In this document: positions 57,961 to 64,000 of the stretch, in pieces
Layout: each line of letters begins with the position of its first letter
Position numbering within the stretch: the stretch's first letter is position 1
Origin: Haladaptatus sp. QDMS2
GTDB taxonomy: Archaea > Halobacteriota > Halobacteria > Halobacteriales > Halococcaceae
Reading direction: 5' to 3'
Assembly (NCBI RefSeq): GCF_029338295.1
Contig: NZ_CP119791.1
Coordinates: 2,046,001 to 2,110,000 of the forward strand
Length of the DNA stretch: 64,000 nt
Program-made: the position numbers and the translations under genes
The notes under the pieces: model-generated
Seen by the model: the letters and a program-made list of their open reading frames with translations, nothing else
Told to the model about the DNA's origin: nothing
The model's database searches: none

Positions 57961-59403
57961 TCACTTCGGTGGCCGGTGGTCGTGCCACGACGCCACCTGC
58001 TCGAACGCGCGGCACGCTGCGAGCACCACGTCGTCGCGGTGGCGACGGCCGACCACCTGCATTCCGACGGGGCGACCATCGACGACGCCCGCGGGGACCG
58101 ATGCCGCCGGATGGCCGGTCAGGTTGAACGGGAGCGTTAAATACCAGCCCGTGTACGGGTCTATCTCCTCGCCGTCGATTTCCTCCGGCCCGTAGATACC
58201 ACGCTTGAACGGCGGCGTGCCCATCGTCGGCGTCAGGATGAGGTCGTAGTTCGCGAAGACGCGCTCGACTGCGTCCACGACTTTCGTCCGAATGGCGTTC
58301 GCCTCCGAGAGCGCCATGACCGAGTGCTTCTTTCCGAGATGCGCCATCGCACCGAAGGCCGGACTCAGGTCCTCTGCGTGGTCCGCGAGGTTGACGCCGA
58401 ACGCCTCCTCGGAGTGGGCGACGACCCACGCGACTCGCGCCTGAAACAGGATGCGCCCCGCCGTCTCCACGTCCTCCCAGATGTCGCCGAAGGCGGGGTC
58501 TGCACGTTCGACGGTCATGCCCGCTTCTTCGAACTTCTCGGCGGTCTCGTGGGCGATGTCTCGCACCTCGTCTGCGACGGTGAACGCCTCCATCGTGGGG
58601 GAGAACGCGACGGTCAGGTCATCGACTGGCTGGGAAAGCGCGTCGAGGTAGCTGCCCTCGCGGGCCGGGAGCGAGAAGGGGTCAGCCGGGTCGGGACCCG
58701 AAAGCGCGTCCATGGCGAGCGCGGCGTCCTCCACAGTCCGGGTGAGCGGCCCGGAGTGGACGAACGGCCACGCGTCGAGAAAGCCGTCCGGACGCTCGCG
58801 GTGGGCCACCCGCCCGAACGACGGTTTCAGCCCGAAGATGCCACAGCACGATGCCGGAATTCGAACGGAGCCACCTGCGTCCGTCCCGAGCGCGAGGGGA
58901 GCCATGCCATCTGCGACGGCCGCCGCGCTGCCCCCCGAGGAGCCACCCGCGGTGTACTCCGGAGCGTAGGGCGTGCCCGTCGAACCGAACAGTTCGTTGT
59001 CCGTAATCGCGACGTGCCCGAACTCCGCAGTGTTGGTCTTGCCGAGGACGATGCCCCCGGCGTCTTTGACCCGCGAAACCTCGATGGCGTCCGCGTCGGG
59101 GACAACGTCGGCGAGCGGTTTCGACCCGAACGTAGTCTGCATCCCCGCGGTCTGGAGCAGGTCCTTGACCGCGATGGGGAGGCCGTGCAGTGGCCCGACC
59201 GTCGCGCCACTGGAGACGGCCTGTTCTGCTTCCCGTGCGGCCTCACGCGCCTCAGCCTCGGCGAGGTGGACGTACGCGTTCGTGCGCTCGTTTCGCGTCT
59301 CGATGCGGTCGAGATGGGCGTTGAGCACTGCAACTGGCGACAGGTCGCCTGCCCGGATGCGTCGGGCGAGCGATGCGGCAGGTTCGAAACACAGGTCGGT
59401 CAT
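57961..59403 (-). CDS. Amidase (amidase signature family)
   Basis: A 480-residue amidase signature enzyme. The catalytic Ser-cisSer-Lys triad is visible: Lys in PIAVKDLLQTAG, the cis-Ser and nucleophile region in YTAGGSSGGSAAAVADG. GTDAGGSVRIPASCCGIFGLKPS (core DAGGSVRIPASCCG) is the conserved oxyanion block. Members hydrolyse many amides; GatA is ruled out because the flanking genes and details differ, though this cannot be proven here. The ATG at 59403 gives the normal N-terminus; the open frame to 59706 overlaps the next gene. It stands alone between the zinc uptake operon and the small membrane protein genes. Confidence 0.87.
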   Translation of the reverse strand: MTDLCFEPAASLARRIRAGDLSPVAVLNAHLDRIETRNERTNAYVHLAEAEAREAAREAEQAVSSGATVGPLHGLPIAVKDLLQTAGMQTTFGSKPLADVVPDADAIEVSRVKDAGGIVLGKTNTAEFGHVAITDNELFGSTGTPYAPEYTAGGSSGGSAAAVADGMAPLALGTDAGGSVRIPASCCGIFGLKPSFGRVAHRERPDGFLDAWPFVHSGPLTRTVEDAALAMDALSGPDPADPFSLPAREGSYLDALSQPVDDLTVAFSPTMEAFTVADEVRDIAHETAEKFEEAGMTVERADPAFGDIWEDVETAGRILFQARVAWVVAHSEEAFGVNLADHAEDLSPAFGAMAHLGKKHSVMALSEANAIRTKVVDAVERVFANYDLILTPTMGTPPFKRGIYGPEEIDGEEIDPYTGWYLTLPFNLTGHPAASVPAGVVDGRPVGMQVVGRRHRDDVVLAACRAFEQVASWHDHRPPK

Positions 59404-59533
59404 TGTGTGCGGATTGTTCGCACGCCGACAAAAGTGTAGGTTCCGCGGCAGTCGCGGACGAGAGTCGTGTGGCCGTCTCACCCGGCGCATGTAGGCACAA
59501 AACGCATTATTTCGAATTGAGTAGTGGGAAATA

Positions 59534-59764
59534 ATGTGGGGAGGGAACGGAGAGTCGTCGATTGGAGCGTCCGCGCTGACCAGACAGTTCTTGCTCTTCC
59601 TCGTGGCGCTCGCCGTCTGGGTCACGCCGCTCGCCATCCTTCGCGTCGTGTTTTCGGCGGGCGACATCTCCGTCTCGGCTGTCGGCCTCGTCGTCGGCGT
59701 ACTCATCGCCTACGCGCTCAGGCCGGCGTTCGTGGAAACCCGACAGACCGACCGAAACGAGTGA
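59534..59764 (+). CDS. Small two-helix membrane protein (paralogue A)
   Basis: A 76-residue protein with two membrane helices: FLLFLVALAVWVTPLAILRV and VSAVGLVVGVLIAYALRP. It is similar in layout and sequence to the next gene (both have W/L-V-P/T-P-x-x-I-L-R-V-V-F, then a short loop and the second helix), so the two come from a tandem duplication. Function unknown. It may be a small subunit or regulator of the P-type ATPase encoded downstream on the other strand, but there is no direct evidence. Confidence 0.65.
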   Translation: MWGGNGESSIGASALTRQFLLFLVALAVWVTPLAILRVVFSAGDISVSAVGLVVGVLIAYALRPAFVETRQTDRNE

Positions 59765-59820
59765 CGCGACAAGTCAATCCACGCACGAGGTTTATTGTAG
59801 CTTCCAGAACAGGTTCGGGT

Positions 59821-60044
59821 ATGCGCCGAAACTTCGGTCCGGAGGACACCGAGGACCACTCGCTCAAGTACGCCCTCCTCTTCGCGGCAGTATTTCTGTG
59901 GCTGGTGCCGACGATTATCCTCCGAGTCGTGTTTCACGCGAGCGACGCGCAGTTGCTGGTGGCGATGTTCGTCATCGGGTCCATCAGCTACTACATTTTC
60001 AAACCGCTGTTTAAACGGGTTCACGTCACTCACGGCGTAGACGA

Positions 60045-60048
<4 letters not shown>
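59821..60048 (+). CDS. Small two-helix membrane protein (paralogue B)
   Basis: A 75-residue protein with helices YALLFAAVFLWLVPTIILRV and LLVAMFVIGSISYYIFKP. The segment LVPTIILRVVFHASDAQL parallels VTPLAILRVVFSAGDISV of the preceding gene. The ATG at 59821 is chosen since the open frame upstream of it overlaps the preceding gene. Its 3' end overlaps the end of the convergent P-type ATPase gene by 4 bp. Function unknown. Confidence 0.65.
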
Positions 60049-62366
<2,318 letters not shown>

Positions 62367-62389
62367 TACCTGATTTTCGCGGTCGTTGC

Positions 62390-62429
62390 TTATTAATCAA
62401 GCTACCATTTCCACCACCTATATTAATAA
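62390..62429. promoter_or_regulatory. Inverted repeat in divergent promoter of P-type ATPase
   Basis: TTATTAAT (62390-62397) and ATTAATAA (62422-62429) are exact inverted copies 24 nt apart in an AT-rich 154-bp region between the efflux ATPase and the 69-residue membrane protein gene. They may be TATA boxes of divergent promoters, a metalloregulator site, or both. Confidence 0.45.
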
Positions 62430-62520
62430 ATTTGGCGTTGGTGGGGGGGTTGAGTTAATAACTCGGGCTGCACTGGCGGGCAAACGCGCGACTTTTGGGT
62501 TTCCACGCCCAACCCCGGAT

Positions 62521-62730
62521 ATGGACCGGACGACGTCGGCCGTACTCGCGGTCATCCCCTTCCTCTTTCTGGGCATCGCAGACATCGTCTTGTTACTCGT
62601 CTGGGGGCTCGACCCACTCTGGGGATTCATGATTCTCCCGCCAATCCTCTTCATGAGCGTTCTCGCATGGATTGGCTTCAAAAGCGGCTTCATCGGCAAG
62701 ACTGCCGACGAATCGCAGCGACCAAACTAA
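62521..62730 (+). CDS. Small two-helix membrane protein
   Basis: A 69-residue protein with helices AVLAVIPFLFLGIADIVLLL and MILPPILFMSVLAWIGFKSG and a short basic/polar tail. It is divergent from the efflux ATPase gene, sharing the upstream region. The ATG at 62521 is preferred since the frame upstream runs through the promoter region. Family and function are not recognised. Confidence 0.6.
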   Translation: MDRTTSAVLAVIPFLFLGIADIVLLLVWGLDPLWGFMILPPILFMSVLAWIGFKSGFIGKTADESQRPN

Positions 62731-62740
62731 GAATGCGTGC

Positions 62741-63178
62741 TCAGCTTCCCTGTTCTGGAATCACGCCGACCTGCTGCATCAACGAGAGCCCGTCGGGAAT
62801 CGCCCACGACTCGACGATTTTTCCGTCTTTGAATCTGAACTCGACGATGTCGTTCACTTCGATGGCCTTGTTGGACGCCGGGATGCCGTTGAGTTCGCCC
62901 GAGTGCATCCCCTTTGACGTCCCGCGCGTGACGACACGGTCGCCCTCTGCGATGACCTCGTTTATCGTGTAGTCCGTTTCCGAGAGACCTGCGTGAATGG
63001 CTCTGAAGTACTCCTTTATTCCTTCGGGGCCGATGATGTCGCCCTCTACTGTCGTATCGTGCCCAACGAATTCTGCGGCACAGAGGTCGTCTATCGTGTC
63101 GTACTCACCCCGCCAGAGGGTTTCGAGTGCGCGGCGTGCAACGTCCTTGTTCTGCTCTATCGATTGGTCTGTTGCCAT
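62741..63178 (-). CDS. SnoaL-like/ester cyclase family protein
   Basis: A 145-residue NTF2-like protein. NKDVARRALETLWRGEYDTI, EGDIIGPEGIKEYFRAI, VVTRGTSKGMHSGELNGI and IVEFRFKDGKIVESW match the SnoaL-like polyketide cyclase/ester cyclase family. Bacterial relatives catalyse aldol cyclisation, but most members have unknown roles. An ATG at 63178 is chosen over the TTG/GTG-type start at 63190. It stands alone and converges with the small membrane protein gene. Confidence 0.83.
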   Translation of the reverse strand: MATDQSIEQNKDVARRALETLWRGEYDTIDDLCAAEFVGHDTTVEGDIIGPEGIKEYFRAIHAGLSETDYTINEVIAEGDRVVTRGTSKGMHSGELNGIPASNKAIEVNDIVEFRFKDGKIVESWAIPDGLSLMQQVGVIPEQGS

Positions 63179-63256
63179 GTTTGTCACCACTACTACAGAC
63201 GACGACAGAGCGGATAGCCGTTGACCAACATCACGAAGCCGAGGACTGTCTCGGCG

Positions 63257-64000
63257 TCAGGAATCTGTCTGCTGGCGAACCCGCGCGACCACCGTTCCCA
63301 CGCCCGCTCGGAGGGCCTCGCGTTTGACCAGGGCGAATCCACAGAAAATGGCGAGGAAGCCGAGAACGCTCTGGGCACTCACGAGCGACCCGAGCAGCGC
63401 GAAACTGAGCACCGTCGCCCAGACCGGTTCCAAGTAGCCGATGAGGTTGATCTGAATCGGGCCGAGGCGGTCTAACAGTTCGAAGTAGATGAAGAAGGCA
63501 ACGGCTCCCGACCCAACTGCGAGGTACGCGAGCGAGAGGATACCGGTCTGCGTCCAGGCGATTTGCGCCATCGACTCGCCACGAGCGAGGGCGACGAGAT
63601 GGAGTAACGCCGCGCCGAGCAGCATTCCCCACGCCTGAAGCGACTGCACAGGGAAGTCGGTGCGAATCGGTCGGGTGAGCACCGCACCGAGGGCGAAACA
63701 CACCGAGGCGACGAACACGAGCGCGATGCCAAGGACGTTCGCCGTGAGCAGGTTTTGTGGGTCGGGGTTCGCGATGATGACGACACCGAGGAGGCCGAGA
63801 CCGAGGCCGACGAGGCCCGGCAGACGCAGGCGCTCGCTCGGGAGCAGCGCACTCGCGAACACCGTCGTCAACACCGGCCCGAGGCTGATGATGACCGCCG
63901 CAATCGCCCCGGAGACGAACTGCTGACCGAGATACAGAAAGGCGTGGTGCCCGCCAATGAGAAAGCCACCCGAAATGCCCGCGATGAGCCACTCGGCTCG
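63257..64000 (-). CDS. EamA/DMT superfamily transporter (5'-truncated by window edge)
   Basis: The open frame covers 247 residues and continues beyond the window end, so the N-terminus is missing. Two EamA repeats are recognisable: the end of the first (VSGAIAAVIISLGPVLTTVF, then LPSERLRLPGLVGLGLGLLGV) and the whole second (LGIALVFVASVCFALGAVL to LGSLVSAQSVLGFLAIFCGF, given by end points). The paired helices and the glycine-rich IISLGPVLTTV segment are typical. DMT family exporters move amino acids, purines or sugars; the substrate is unknown. Confidence 0.87.
   Translation of the reverse strand, partial: RAEWLIAGISGGFLIGGHHAFLYLGQQFVSGAIAAVIISLGPVLTTVFASALLPSERLRLPGLVGLGLGLLGVVIIANPDPQNLLTANVLGIALVFVASVCFALGAVLTRPIRTDFPVQSLQAWGMLLGAALLHLVALARGESMAQIAWTQTGILSLAYLAVGSGAVAFFIYFELLDRLGPIQINLIGYLEPVWATVLSFALLGSLVSAQSVLGFLAIFCGFALVKREALRAGVGTVVARVRQQTDS

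Overview
The window is a piece of a haloarchaeal (class Halobacteria) chromosome. The DNA is GC-rich and the proteins are strongly acidic. Secreted proteins carry twin-arginine signals, often with a lipobox. Lineage markers include geranylgeranylglyceryl phosphate synthase, archaeal L37Ae, RpoP, Pcc1, prefoldin beta, DUF2070, HalOD1 and a DUF7344-type helix-turn-helix protein. I cannot name the genus from sequence alone. I see no rRNA, tRNA, CRISPR array or prophage.

Region 1 (1-29.7 kb) is a large surface-polysaccharide or glycosylation island, mostly on the minus strand. It holds GT2 and GT4 glycosyltransferases, a MOP-family flippase, a NodB-type deacetylase, a sugar isomerase-like TIM barrel, a calcium-binding FG-GAP propeller, two paralogous Tat-exported beta-helix proteins, an AlkP-superfamily phosphodiesterase, a large GT-C-like membrane protein and an alpha/alpha-toroid protein. 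Its right part is a tightly overlapping six-gene operon (27484 down to 21260): hexapeptide acetyltransferase, DegT aminotransferase, Gfo/Idh oxidoreductase, UDP-sugar 6-dehydrogenase, GT2 and a WbpI-like 2-epimerase. By family logic this is a complete route from UDP-GlcNAc to a UDP-2,3-diacetamido-uronic acid, plus a transferase to use it. A PadR-family regulator closes the island. Most transcription starts in the island share a bipartite element (ATTAAC-N7-TAACAAW) instead of the usual T-rich TATA box. I regard this as the most interesting signal in the window.

Region 2 (30-50.9 kb) is mainly housekeeping: a NUDIX hydrolase, GGGP synthase, topoisomerase I, TruD, the L37Ae-RpoP-Pcc1-prefoldin-DUF3194 cluster, the GMP synthase amidotransferase subunit and a citramalate/isopropylmalate synthase. 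It is interrupted by a stand-alone IS200/IS605-type TnpB whose 3' end hairpin is also present as a second, orphan copy on the other side of the gene. Small accessory genes lie between, including a 39-residue zinc-finger protein and a Thr/Glu-rich stalked lipoprotein.

Region 3 (51-64 kb) is transport. A four-gene overlapping operon (YIP1 membrane protein, CARDB-like secreted protein, MacB-like ATPase, FtsX-like permease) is preceded by a perfect 8-bp inverted repeat. A ZnuACB zinc-uptake operon has a palindromic operator-like site upstream. A P1B-2 zinc/cadmium-type efflux ATPase lies nearby, with small membrane proteins, an amidase and an EamA transporter cut by the window edge. Zinc import and export are thus encoded within 8 kb of each other.
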